Source: a candidate division WOR-1 bacterium RIFOXYB2_FULL_48_7
Lineage (GTDB): Bacteria > Margulisbacteria > WOR-1 > O2-12-FULL-45-9 > XYB2-FULL-48-7
NCBI GenBank assembly: GCA_001771615.1
Contig: MEUF01000003.1
Span: 1-17,654 of the forward strand
Reading direction: 5' to 3'
Length of the DNA: 17,654 bases
Position 1 is the first letter of the stretch; the number at the start of each line of letters is the position of its first letter. Shown piece by piece: positions 7,282-14,323 of this stretch. The position numbers and the translations under genes are program-made. The notes beneath the pieces were generated by a model. That model was not told the origin of the DNA. It was given only the letters and a program-made list of their open reading frames with translations, and ran no database searches.

Positions 7282-8343
7282 ATGTTTTTAGACAAACTGG
7301 CCAACATCGAAAAAAGATACCTCGAACTGGAAACAGCTGTCAGCTCGCCGGAAGTCATTAACAACCGCGAAAAATATACCGCTTCCACCAAAGAACTCAA
7401 TGAGCTTCTCCCGATTGTCGAAAAATTCCGGGCTTACCGCCAAATCGCCAAAGAGATTGAAGACGCTGATGCCATGATGGAAGAAGAAGGGATGAAAGAG
7501 CTGGCCGAAGTCGAGAAAGATGAACTTGAACAGAAACAAAAAACACTTCTAAGCGAGCTTGAGATATTGCTTTTGCCCAAAGACCCCAATGACGACAAGA
7601 ATATTATTATCGAAATCCGGGCCGGGACCGGCGGGGAAGAAGCGGCTCTTTTTGCCGGCGACCTGCTCCGCATGTATCTCCGCTATGCTGAACGTCAGGG
7701 ATGGAAAACTGAAATTATGGAGGCCAATGACACCGGCTTGGGCGGGTACAAGGAAGCTGTTTTTAACATTATCGGCAAGGGGGCCTACAGCAAACTGAAA
7801 TACGAAGGCGGGACCCATCGGGTCCAACGCGTCCCCAAAACAGAATCGAGCGGCCGCATACATACTTCAGCCGTGACAGTCGCTGTTTTGCCCGAAGTTG
7901 AAGAAGTCGACATCCAGATCGATGAAAATGACCTGAAATTTGAAGCCTTCCGTGCCGGCGGGGCTGGCGGGCAAAATGTTAATAAAGTTTCTTCCGCGGT
8001 CAGAATAACCCACCTGCCCACCGGGACCGTGGTTGAATGCCGCGAAGAGCGCTCCCAGCTGCAAAACCGGGCCAAAGCAATGAAGCTCTTGCGCGCCCGC
8101 CTCTATGAGGTCCAAGCGGAAAAACAGCGCCTGGAGCGGGAAACAACCCGCAAAATCATGGTTGGCAGCGGCGACAGGTCGGAAAAAATCCGCACCTACA
8201 ATTTCCCGCAGAGCCGGATCACCGATCATCGGATCGGCTTTACTGTCCATCAACTTGAGCAGGTCCTGGACGGTAAACTCGATGAATTGATCGAGGCCCT
8301 GGCTATTGCCGACCGGACAGCCAAACTTGCCAAAGCCCAGTGA
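7282..8343 (+). CDS. prfA: Peptide chain release factor 1
   Basis: RF1 recognises UAA and UAG in the ribosomal A site and triggers release of the peptide. At 353 residues it has the normal length. The anticodon-like PxT motif is PKT (185-187) within RVPKTESSGRIHTS, which marks RF1 rather than RF2. The catalytic GGQ is at 229-231 in FRAGGAGGQNVNKVSSAVR. GSGDRSEKIRTYNFPQSRITDHR is the standard C-terminal block. The N-terminal coiled helical domain (1-100) is complete. Gln231 is the expected target of PrmC, encoded next with a four-base overlap, so the two are probably translationally coupled. No strong Shine-Dalgarno precedes the ATG. Confidence 0.97.
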   Translation: MFLDKLANIEKRYLELETAVSSPEVINNREKYTASTKELNELLPIVEKFRAYRQIAKEIEDADAMMEEEGMKELAEVEKDELEQKQKTLLSELEILLLPKDPNDDKNIIIEIRAGTGGEEAALFAGDLLRMYLRYAERQGWKTEIMEANDTGLGGYKEAVFNIIGKGAYSKLKYEGGTHRVQRVPKTESSGRIHTSAVTVAVLPEVEEVDIQIDENDLKFEAFRAGGAGGQNVNKVSSAVRITHLPTGTVVECREERSQLQNRAKAMKLLRARLYEVQAEKQRLERETTRKIMVGSGDRSEKIRTYNFPQSRITDHRIGFTVHQLEQVLDGKLDELIEALAIADRTAKLAKAQ

Positions 8344-9227
8344 CAATTGAACAGGCCCTCAATTGGGGAAGCGAACAGCTTTCCTCACAGCATATAGAAC
8401 AACCCCAGCTTGAAGCAGAACTCCTCCTTTGCCATGTACTGAACATTCCCAGGACAAACCTATTAACCAACAATCATTGGACATTGGAAATTGGACATTG
8501 GAAATTATTTATAACCTACATCAAAAGAAGAGCCTCTCACGAGCCAACAGCGTATATTGTCGGCTATCAACCGTTTTACGGCTTGAAAATCGAAGTTAAC
8601 AACAATGTGCTCATCCCGCGACCTGAAACGGAACAACTTGTCGAAACCATCATAAATCTCGTTACCAGTCACCAATTACCAGTTACCAATTACCAATTAC
8701 CAGTCACCAATTACCAATTACCAGTCACCAGTATTGCCGACATAGGCACAGGTTCAGGCTGCATTGCCATCGCTTTGGCCAAATACCTCCCCCAGGCTAA
8801 AGTCATCGGCATCGATTATTCATCGGAGGCCATTAAATTAGCCCTCAATAATGCGCAACTAAATGGAGTGTCTGACCGTTGTTGCTTTCTTCTGGGAGAA
8901 TTACTTGAGCCGCTAAGAGAGAAAAAAGTCGACCTGATCGTCGCCAACCTGCCCTATATCCCTTCGGCTGATATCCCCGATCTGCAGCCGGAAGTTAAAA
9001 ATTGGGAACCGACAAACGCCCTGGATGGCGGGAGCGATGGGCTGGATTATATTAGAAAGGTAATTACAAGCGCACCCAAGCACTTAAACAACCACGGCCA
9101 ATTAATAATCGAATTCGGTTTTGGCCAGGCGGAAATGATCCGCCAGTTGGCTAGCGGTCTTTATATAAAAAATGAGATTATCAATGACTATGCCGGGATC
9201 CCCAGATTTCTTATTGCCTCTATGTAA
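8340..9227 (+). CDS. prmC: Peptide chain release factor N5-glutamine methyltransferase
   Basis: PrmC methylates the glutamine of the GGQ motif in release factors with S-adenosylmethionine. The helical N-terminal substrate domain (about 1-70) is followed by the Rossmann methyltransferase domain. Visible motifs are LIPRPETEQLVE (91-102), the SAM loop ADIGTGSGCIAIALA (133-147) and the catalytic NPPY-type motif, here NLPY (203-206). The GTG start at 8340 overlaps the prfA stop (GTGA); translational coupling explains the missing Shine-Dalgarno. Two heptamer arrays lie in the gene. One encodes residues about 46-56 between the N-terminal helices. The other encodes 108-131 between LVE and the SAM loop, where the protein reads as repeats of QLPVTNY. 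Both sit in loops that vary in the family, and the enzyme core looks intact. Confidence 0.95.
   Translation: MTIEQALNWGSEQLSSQHIEQPQLEAELLLCHVLNIPRTNLLTNNHWTLEIGHWKLFITYIKRRASHEPTAYIVGYQPFYGLKIEVNNNVLIPRPETEQLVETIINLVTSHQLPVTNYQLPVTNYQLPVTSIADIGTGSGCIAIALAKYLPQAKVIGIDYSSEAIKLALNNAQLNGVSDRCCFLLGELLEPLREKKVDLIVANLPYIPSADIPDLQPEVKNWEPTNALDGGSDGLDYIRKVITSAPKHLNNHGQLIIEFGFGQAEMIRQLASGLYIKNEIINDYAGIPRFLIASM
8476..8506 (+). repeat. Heptamer tandem repeat 1 inside prmC
   Basis: The units ATTGGAC, ATTGGAA, ATTGGAC, ATTGGAA and a partial ATT follow each other without spacers, giving two perfect 14-base copies. The array encodes a loop of the N-terminal helical domain. Confidence 0.9.
8661..8730 (+). 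repeat. Ten-unit heptamer tandem repeat inside prmC
   Basis: Ten contiguous 7-base units are built from only three variants: GTTACCA, GTCACCA and ATTACCA. Only the first and third bases vary. Because 7 and 3 share no factor, the protein repeats every seven residues (QLPVTNY). It lies between the conserved LVE and the SAM-binding loop. Confidence 0.95.
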
Positions 9228-9274
9228 TATTTTGACTGAAATTAAGCTTCTTCAGCTTCGATAACTTTACAGGA

Positions 9275-10387
9275 ATGCCGACACAAGCAACTACTAATTG
9301 TTTTTGTACCCGCTTTTTGGTCAATCAGGGATTGGCCGCCAAGGCCGGAAAAGATATGCGTAAAGCCGGCCAGGCTCGCGAGGCCATTAGCTTTTTGACT
9401 GTTTGCCGGACCCTGGCGCCCAATGACATCAAAACCGTGACCGAAATTGGCCATTGCCATTTAGTACTGGGAGAGTTTGAGGCGGCAAGAAAACATTTTG
9501 CTTTGAGCCTGGAAATTGATCAGACAAATATTGTCGCCCTGAACTCAATGGGCAAAAGCTTTGCCGAAGAAAAAAAGTATATTACCGCCAGGCAATGGTA
9601 TGCCCGTTCGCTCGCCACCTCTCCCAAAGATGTCTCCGCGGAAGAATTAGTCAAGCTGCGGGCCAATACATATTTAGCCATTGGCAACTCATATTTACAG
9701 GAAAGAAATAATCACTTGGCTCGGGATAATTATTTAATCGCCAACGGTTTATCTCCCCGGGAACCGGAGATCATGGTCTCTGTTGCGGAAACATATTTTT
9801 ATGACAAAGCTCTTTTTGAAGCCGAGGGCTGGGCTGGCGAAGTCCTGGCTATCGATCCGCTTTTCCCCAAGGCCCTTGAGGTCATGGGCTTAGTTCGTTT
9901 GAGCCAAAAGAGACCGGCTGAAGCGGCTGAATATTTTGGAAAGATTGTCACTAATTATCCTCGCAAAGGGCGTCCCTATGAACTGCTGGCGACCGCGCAA
10001 ATTTTTATGGGCCGGCTGGACGAGGCCCTGGCCACCTTGGCAACGGAGCTGGCAGCCCATCCTAACCGCAGCGACGGGAGAATTCTCCAGGCCAAGATCC
10101 ATTATTTACAAGGCCAGCCGAAGGAATGTCTTGATGCCCTGCTTGAGGCCCTGAAACAGAAAATCTCCCGGCAAGCCCTGATGCTCTTGCACATTCTCTC
10201 TGTCGATGCTTTTTGGGGGTTCGTTGAGATTTTCCCAAGGGAATTTACTAGAAAGGAATCGGCTTTGATCGATGATGTTGCGGATCAAATGAGAAGAAAA
10301 GACTACAATCTTGATCGATTCCTTTGTCGCTCACCAGAAAACGACTTTGAACCGACCAGTCTGGCTAGACTAAACCAATTTGATTAG
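9275..10387 (+). CDS. TPR-repeat protein
   Basis: This 370-residue soluble protein consists mostly of helical pairs with TPR spacing and residue pattern. Examples are residues 33-80 (AREAISFLTVCRTLAPND, then FEAARKHFALSLEID) and 97-295 (AEEKKYITARQWYARSLATSP, PAEAAEYFGKIVTNYP, LDEALATLATELAAHP). Such domains hold protein partners; none is identifiable. A short N-terminal segment with CFC (9-11) precedes the repeats, and residues 300-370 are outside the repeats and unassigned. There is no signal peptide. The ATG at 9275 has AGGA directly against it, too close to act as a Shine-Dalgarno. Coding cannot extend upstream because of an in-frame TGA at 9233 and no other start. It follows prmC by 47 bases and overlaps the end of the convergent GAPDH-like gene by 23 bases. 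Confidence 0.85.
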   Translation: MPTQATTNCFCTRFLVNQGLAAKAGKDMRKAGQAREAISFLTVCRTLAPNDIKTVTEIGHCHLVLGEFEAARKHFALSLEIDQTNIVALNSMGKSFAEEKKYITARQWYARSLATSPKDVSAEELVKLRANTYLAIGNSYLQERNNHLARDNYLIANGLSPREPEIMVSVAETYFYDKALFEAEGWAGEVLAIDPLFPKALEVMGLVRLSQKRPAEAAEYFGKIVTNYPRKGRPYELLATAQIFMGRLDEALATLATELAAHPNRSDGRILQAKIHYLQGQPKECLDALLEALKQKISRQALMLLHILSVDAFWGFVEIFPREFTRKESALIDDVADQMRRKDYNLDRFLCRSPENDFEPTSLARLNQFD

Positions 10388-11285
10388 CCAGGCCCGCGAC
10401 ATGCCCGGCATAACCGCTGATATAATCACCGCCGACTACAATAAATAATCGCCCATGGCCAGCCACCGTGTTGTGCGGCCAGAAGATTGTCGGAGCGGTT
10501 TCTCCTGGTATAATCTCTCCAGTATATTGGCCAATTGCCGTCACCAGTTGGCCACGCAAAGCACCAGTTGCCCAGTCCGCCATTTGCGCGTTAAAGGGCT
10601 CCTTTTCTACCTCTCGGCCAATATTGGCCGTACATTGTATAATAAGTACTCCCGGTTGGGGGATATAGTGACCAACAGCCCTAATTTTTCGACCAGCCAG
10701 TTGCGGTTGGACAGTGACCAGATTTTTGGCCAGATTTGTCCCATAGGGGACCAACTTCCATCCTCCCGCGGCATTCATGGCTAAATAAACTCTATCGCCT
10801 TCAGCAATACGGCCCAGGTCTAAATCACCGTCATGATTAAGTGGGTTATACCCATGCTGCAAATTGATTGTGAGTGAACGCAAGCCATATTTTTCATCAA
10901 TCAGAGCTAAAACCGGAGCCAGGCAAGCAGTGGTACATGAAGAAGCCGAAATAATCAAATGACGCAAAGGGTCAAACTGCTGGTGGTTGAGCCCATAAAT
11001 CAATGTCGCATCCGGATCAGGGAGCGAAGCAGTCACCAATACCCGTTGGGCGCCAGCCGTCAGGTGTTCCGCCGCCTGCGCCCGGTCAAGCGTCGAACCA
11101 GTGGCATCGATTACCAGATCAACGTCCCATTCACGCCAGGGGAGCGCCTGACGGGTTTCGAGTTGGGCTATTCGGACGCCTGGGGCCTCTACCGGACGCT
11201 TATCAACCACTCCAACGACCTGGCCTGGGAGAGCCTTAAAGACCGCCTGACCAACCTTGCCGTAACCATAGATTGCTACTCGCAT
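10365..11285 (-). CDS. Divergent glyceraldehyde-3-phosphate dehydrogenase-like protein
   Basis: This is an NAD(P)-dependent aldehyde dehydrogenase of the GAPDH fold. I chose the ATG at 11285 (306 residues) because the Rossmann motif MRVAIYGYGKVGQ starts there; a GTG at 11321 would add 12 residues. Asp28 in VVDKR ends the second strand, which suggests NAD. SASSCTTACLAP (113-124) is the catalytic block of GAPDH, normally SCTTNCLAP. Catalytic Cys117 and the likely partner His144 (QHGYNP) remain, but the Asn is Ala. In the stretch matching AFRVPTP of GAPDH, the phosphate-binding arginine appears replaced (HYIPQP). GDYISGYAGHV (286-296) matches the end block WYDNExGYS only loosely. At 306 residues it is shorter than the usual 330-340. 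It may use erythrose-4-phosphate or another aldehyde rather than glyceraldehyde-3-phosphate. It shares a 53-base divergent promoter region with lpd. Confidence 0.8.
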   Translation of the reverse strand: MRVAIYGYGKVGQAVFKALPGQVVGVVDKRPVEAPGVRIAQLETRQALPWREWDVDLVIDATGSTLDRAQAAEHLTAGAQRVLVTASLPDPDATLIYGLNHQQFDPLRHLIISASSCTTACLAPVLALIDEKYGLRSLTINLQHGYNPLNHDGDLDLGRIAEGDRVYLAMNAAGGWKLVPYGTNLAKNLVTVQPQLAGRKIRAVGHYIPQPGVLIIQCTANIGREVEKEPFNAQMADWATGALRGQLVTAIGQYTGEIIPGETAPTIFWPHNTVAGHGRLFIVVGGDYISGYAGHVAGLANQIGLV

Positions 11286-11321
11286 CAAGCTTATATCGAG
11301 CTGGCCTGGGAGAAATTTCAC

Positions 11322-11330
11322 TGTTATAAT
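11322..11330 (+). promoter_or_regulatory. Extended -10 promoter of lpd, predicted leaderless
   Basis: TG-T-TATAAT is a perfect -10 hexamer with the TGn extension, which can work without a -35 box; none is visible. The ATG of lpd is at 11339, eight bases after the -10, so the mRNA would have a leader of about 0-2 bases. There is no Shine-Dalgarno. Confidence 0.65.
11323..11328 (-). promoter_or_regulatory. Minus-strand -10 box for the GAPDH-like gene, overlapping the lpd -10
   Basis: Read on the minus strand this is TATAAC, one mismatch from consensus, and it shares its core TTATAA with the lpd -10 on the other strand. It predicts a start near 11316 and a leader of about 31 bases to the ATG at 11285. 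No -35 box is visible. A nearer TATAAG (11290-11295) sits too close to the ATG for usual spacing. Confidence 0.4.
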
Positions 11331-11338
11331 GTTTTTGT

Positions 11339-12637
11339 ATGGATAAATTTGATGTAGCGGTCATTGGCGGCGGGCCCGGCGGATATATCGCCGCTATCCG
11401 GGCAGCCCAGCTTGGGGCAAAAGTCGCCCTGATCGAAAAGGAGCAGGTTGGCGGGACCTGCCTCAATCGTGGCTGTATCCCGACCAAGGCCCTGATCGCC
11501 TGCACCGCCCTTTTTGACAAAATCAGGCAGGCCGACAGCTTTGGCATTACAACCTCTGCTCCCACCATTGATCTGGCCAAAGTAATTGAACGAAAAAACA
11601 CCCTGGTCGCCAAACTGACCAAAGGAGTCGAACAACTCTTAGTCCATCATGGGGTAACTTTGATCAGGACAGAAGGCCAACTGCTGCAACCCGGCCTTAT
11701 CGAACTTAGAACCCCGAACATGGAACATAATAAAATTACTGCCAAGAAAGTTATTTTGGCCATGGGCTCCGAGCCAGCCTCTTTGCCTAATCTCCCCTTC
11801 GATGGTAACAAGTTTATCTCCAGCAACGAGGCCCTCAATCTGGCCGCACCTCCACCCCGGGTAGATATTATCGGCGGCGGGGTAATTGGCATTCACTTTG
11901 CAGTTATTTTTAGCTCTTTAGGGATTGAAGTCACTATTTATGAGGCCTTGCCAGAAATCCTGCCCGGAATCGACCTGGAGATTGTTGCCCTGATCAAACG
12001 GATCCTCCAGCGGAAAAAAGTCATGATAAAAACCGGTGTTAAGTTTGCTCCGGCCGATTCCTGCGGCAAGTCATTAATTTGTGTCGGCCGCAAAAGGAAC
12101 GGAAATTACCAGGTCAATGAAAAAATGGAAACCGCCGCTCCCGGGGTATATGCTGTCGGTGATTTGGTCAGCCAAAAGATGTTTGCCCATGTCGCTTATG
12201 AACAGGGGATAATCGCAGCCGAAAATGCTTTGGGAGGCAATAGGACTTTTACTTACGATTATGTCCCTTATGGGATTTATACACATCCGGAAATCGCTGC
12301 GGTTGGCTTGACTGAGCAACAGGCCAGAGAAAAATACCAGCAGGTCAAAACCGGCAAATTCCCTTTTGCCGCCCTGGGGATAGCGCAAGCCATGGGAGAG
12401 ATAGAAGGATTTATTAAAGTCATTTCTACCGCAGACAATCAATTGTTGGGGGTGCATATTATCGGGGCAGAAGCCACCAACCTTATCGGGGCCGCCACGG
12501 TAGCCCTGAAAAACAGAGTCACTGTCGACCAGTTAGCCGAAACTTTTCAAGCCCACCCCTCTTACCCGGAAGGCCTCCACGAAGCAGCGTTAAGCACCTT
12601 GTTAAAAGGGCTGCACTCATTTACTAGACAAACCTGA
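11339..12637 (+). CDS. lpd: Dihydrolipoamide dehydrogenase, short form
   Basis: This FAD-dependent disulfide oxidoreductase reoxidises dihydrolipoamide (E3 of 2-oxoacid dehydrogenase or glycine cleavage complexes) using NAD. FAD-binding GGGPGGY (10-16) is followed by the redox pair Cys41 and Cys46 in GGTCLNRGCIPTK. GGGVIGIHFA is the NAD-binding loop, GVYAVGD the second FAD motif, and AHPSYPE (His406, Glu411) the C-terminal active-site base, which marks Lpd over mercuric or glutathione reductase. At 432 residues it is 30-40 shorter than usual. The loss falls between the NAD domain and the second FAD motif, where CVGRKRNGNYQVNEKM directly precedes the PGVYAVGD block. No E1 or E2 gene is in view. 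Its last 21 bases overlap the convergent gpmI. Confidence 0.9.
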   Translation: MDKFDVAVIGGGPGGYIAAIRAAQLGAKVALIEKEQVGGTCLNRGCIPTKALIACTALFDKIRQADSFGITTSAPTIDLAKVIERKNTLVAKLTKGVEQLLVHHGVTLIRTEGQLLQPGLIELRTPNMEHNKITAKKVILAMGSEPASLPNLPFDGNKFISSNEALNLAAPPPRVDIIGGGVIGIHFAVIFSSLGIEVTIYEALPEILPGIDLEIVALIKRILQRKKVMIKTGVKFAPADSCGKSLICVGRKRNGNYQVNEKMETAAPGVYAVGDLVSQKMFAHVAYEQGIIAAENALGGNRTFTYDYVPYGIYTHPEIAAVGLTEQQAREKYQQVKTGKFPFAALGIAQAMGEIEGFIKVISTADNQLLGVHIIGAEATNLIGAATVALKNRVTVDQLAETFQAHPSYPEGLHEAALSTLLKGLHSFTRQT

Positions 12638-14278
12638 CCCTGGCTGGTCAATAACCAGCGAGCTTGCGGTCATTTCATTTGAAGGCTGCAGGCCCAATAG
12701 CTTGAGCACAGTCACTCCAACATCGGGAACGATCCCTTTATCCTTTAGCGTAACTTCTTGACCCAAAACCCAGAATGGGACCGGATTAAGCGAATGTTGT
12801 GTGCTGACGATATCCTTATCCCCCTTATGAAAAGACATTTCATCGGCGTTGCCATGGTCCGCAGTAATGATAAAAACCCCGCCTTTGTCTAACCAGGCTG
12901 GAACAATTTTTTCCAAACACAGAGAGAGATCGATAATTGCCTTGGTTGCGGCCTCAGTGTTTCCCGTATGCCCGACCATATCCCCGTTTTGAAAATTATG
13001 GACAATCAAGGAATATTTACCGCTGGCAATGGCCCCCAGCGAGTACTCGGTTTCTAAAAAAGCGGTCATCTCGGGCACCCAGTCATAATGTTTCCCCTCT
13101 TCCGTTCTGGCCTTCAGCGTCAAATCCTGGGCCAGATGACGGTCTTCACCGGGAAAGGGTTCAGCCCGACGGCCGGAAAACCAGGCAGTCACATGGGCAT
13201 ATTTTTCCGGTCCGGCCAGCCGCAACTGTTTGAGGCCGGCTCGAGAAACTATTTCCCCGACAGTTTCGGGGATCTCTTTTTCTGGAAAGGCGGTTAGGGC
13301 ATGAATACCTGGATAATATTCGGTCATGGCGACGAAAGCAGATCCTTTGATTCTTTGTTGCAAAGAAGCTATTTCCTTGTAAACACTGTCATCAATTGGC
13401 CTGGTCCCTTTTTTGTAGTTAAAGAATTTTATATCCTGCTCACAAAAAGCGGTTGTCAGTTCGATTGTCCTATCCTGGCGAAAGTTGAAATAGATAATTG
13501 AATCGGTTGGGCCAACACCTGAATAGCCGCTGATAATTGTCGGCCGGATAAATTCATCGGTCTCGCCTCGAGTGTAAGAACTGGCAATCGCTTCCTGTGC
13601 GGTCAGCGCCTTATATTCCCCAATGCCAGCCACAATGGCCCGCATGGCAATCAATATTTTGTCCCAGGCGGTATCCCGGTCCATGGCCAACTCTCTTCCC
13701 ATTATAGTGGCTATCCGCACCACGTCGGCCAATCCCAGCCGTTTGACCTCTGCCTCCAGCATGGGTAGATATATTTCGCCAGCCGCCTTTGGATTAGTAT
13801 CACGGCCATCGGTAAAAAGGTGGAGATAAACTTGTTTAACACCCTCTCGCTTGGCCAATTCCAAAAGGGCAAAGAGATGTTTAATGCTGCCATGGACGGT
13901 ACCACCGTGCCCCTGGAGGATCCCCATCAAATGGACCGCCTGGAAGGTTGCAGAACCATTTTTCATAGCAGTGACTAAAGCTTCGTTTTTGAAGAAACTC
14001 CCATCTTCTATGGCAACGTTAATACGTTCAATTGACTGATAAACCACCCGCCCTGCCCCCATATTAAGATGGTTTACCTCCGAGTTGCCCATTGTCCCTG
14101 CCGGCAAGCCTACCGCCAGCCCGGAACACTCCAACAAAGAATATTTATGTTTATCCAACAGATCTTTGATATATGTAGCCTGGCCGCTTTTAACCGCCCG
14201 CCAGATGGCGTTGGAATCATCCTGTTTGCCGATGGCAAAACCGTCGAGGATACAAAGATAAATTGGGGTAATTGTCAT
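12617..14278 (-). CDS. gpmI: 2,3-bisphosphoglycerate-independent phosphoglycerate mutase (divergent)
   Basis: This enzyme interconverts 3- and 2-phosphoglycerate in glycolysis and gluconeogenesis and uses two Mn ions and a phosphoserine intermediate. At 553 residues it is longer than the usual 505-515. The metal and catalytic residues can be placed: Asp12 (LDGF), the nucleophile Ser66 (MGNSEV), His129, Asp157 and Arg159 (DGRDT), Arg195 and Arg201, Arg267 and Arg270, Lys359 (EKYAHVT), Asp433 and His437 (GDMVGHTG), Asp474 and His475 (TADHGN), His495. Motifs around them are unusual. GNSEVGHLN is GNSEVNHLN, SDGGVHSH is replaced by GHGGTVHGS, FRADRARQ is FRQDRTIE, and FNGG is FSGR. Activity is likely but the family branch is atypical. 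The ATG at 14278 has a -10 box six bases upstream and no Shine-Dalgarno. Confidence 0.92.
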   Translation of the reverse strand: MTITPIYLCILDGFAIGKQDDSNAIWRAVKSGQATYIKDLLDKHKYSLLECSGLAVGLPAGTMGNSEVNHLNMGAGRVVYQSIERINVAIEDGSFFKNEALVTAMKNGSATFQAVHLMGILQGHGGTVHGSIKHLFALLELAKREGVKQVYLHLFTDGRDTNPKAAGEIYLPMLEAEVKRLGLADVVRIATIMGRELAMDRDTAWDKILIAMRAIVAGIGEYKALTAQEAIASSYTRGETDEFIRPTIISGYSGVGPTDSIIYFNFRQDRTIELTTAFCEQDIKFFNYKKGTRPIDDSVYKEIASLQQRIKGSAFVAMTEYYPGIHALTAFPEKEIPETVGEIVSRAGLKQLRLAGPEKYAHVTAWFSGRRAEPFPGEDRHLAQDLTLKARTEEGKHYDWVPEMTAFLETEYSLGAIASGKYSLIVHNFQNGDMVGHTGNTEAATKAIIDLSLCLEKIVPAWLDKGGVFIITADHGNADEMSFHKGDKDIVSTQHSLNPVPFWVLGQEVTLKDKGIVPDVGVTVLKLLGLQPSNEMTASSLVIDQPGSGLSSK

Positions 14279-14284
14279 GATTTT

Positions 14285-14290
14285 ATTATA
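14285..14290 (-). promoter_or_regulatory. -10 box of gpmI, predicted leaderless
   Basis: On the minus strand this is a perfect TATAAT, followed by six bases and then the ATG at 14278, so the expected +1 is the A of the start codon. No convincing -35 is present at 16-18 bases (a T-run only). The rest of the 45-base gap to the upstream gene holds no clear terminator, so read-through from upstream is also possible. Confidence 0.6.
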
Positions 14291-14323
14291 CCTTAAAGGA
14301 CCACAGCAAAAAAGCGCCTAAAA

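Noticed and set aside
7867..8346. Open frame of 159 codons on the minus strand opposite prfA
   Set aside because: It lies wholly opposite a well-conserved RF1 gene and its protein resembles no known family; other long frames opposite prfA, prmC, gpmI and lpd were dropped for the same reason.
8661..8730. Possible CRISPR-like array
   Set aside because: The units are seven bases with no spacers and lie inside an intact prmC reading frame.
9244..9258. AAGCT...AGCTT stem between prmC and the TPR gene as a terminator
   Set aside because: Only five pairs and no T-run follow.
9232..9267. Promoter for the TPR gene (TTGACT 9232-9237 with TAACTT 9262-9267)
   Set aside because: The spacing is 24 bases and the -10 is poor; expression from the upstream operon is as likely.
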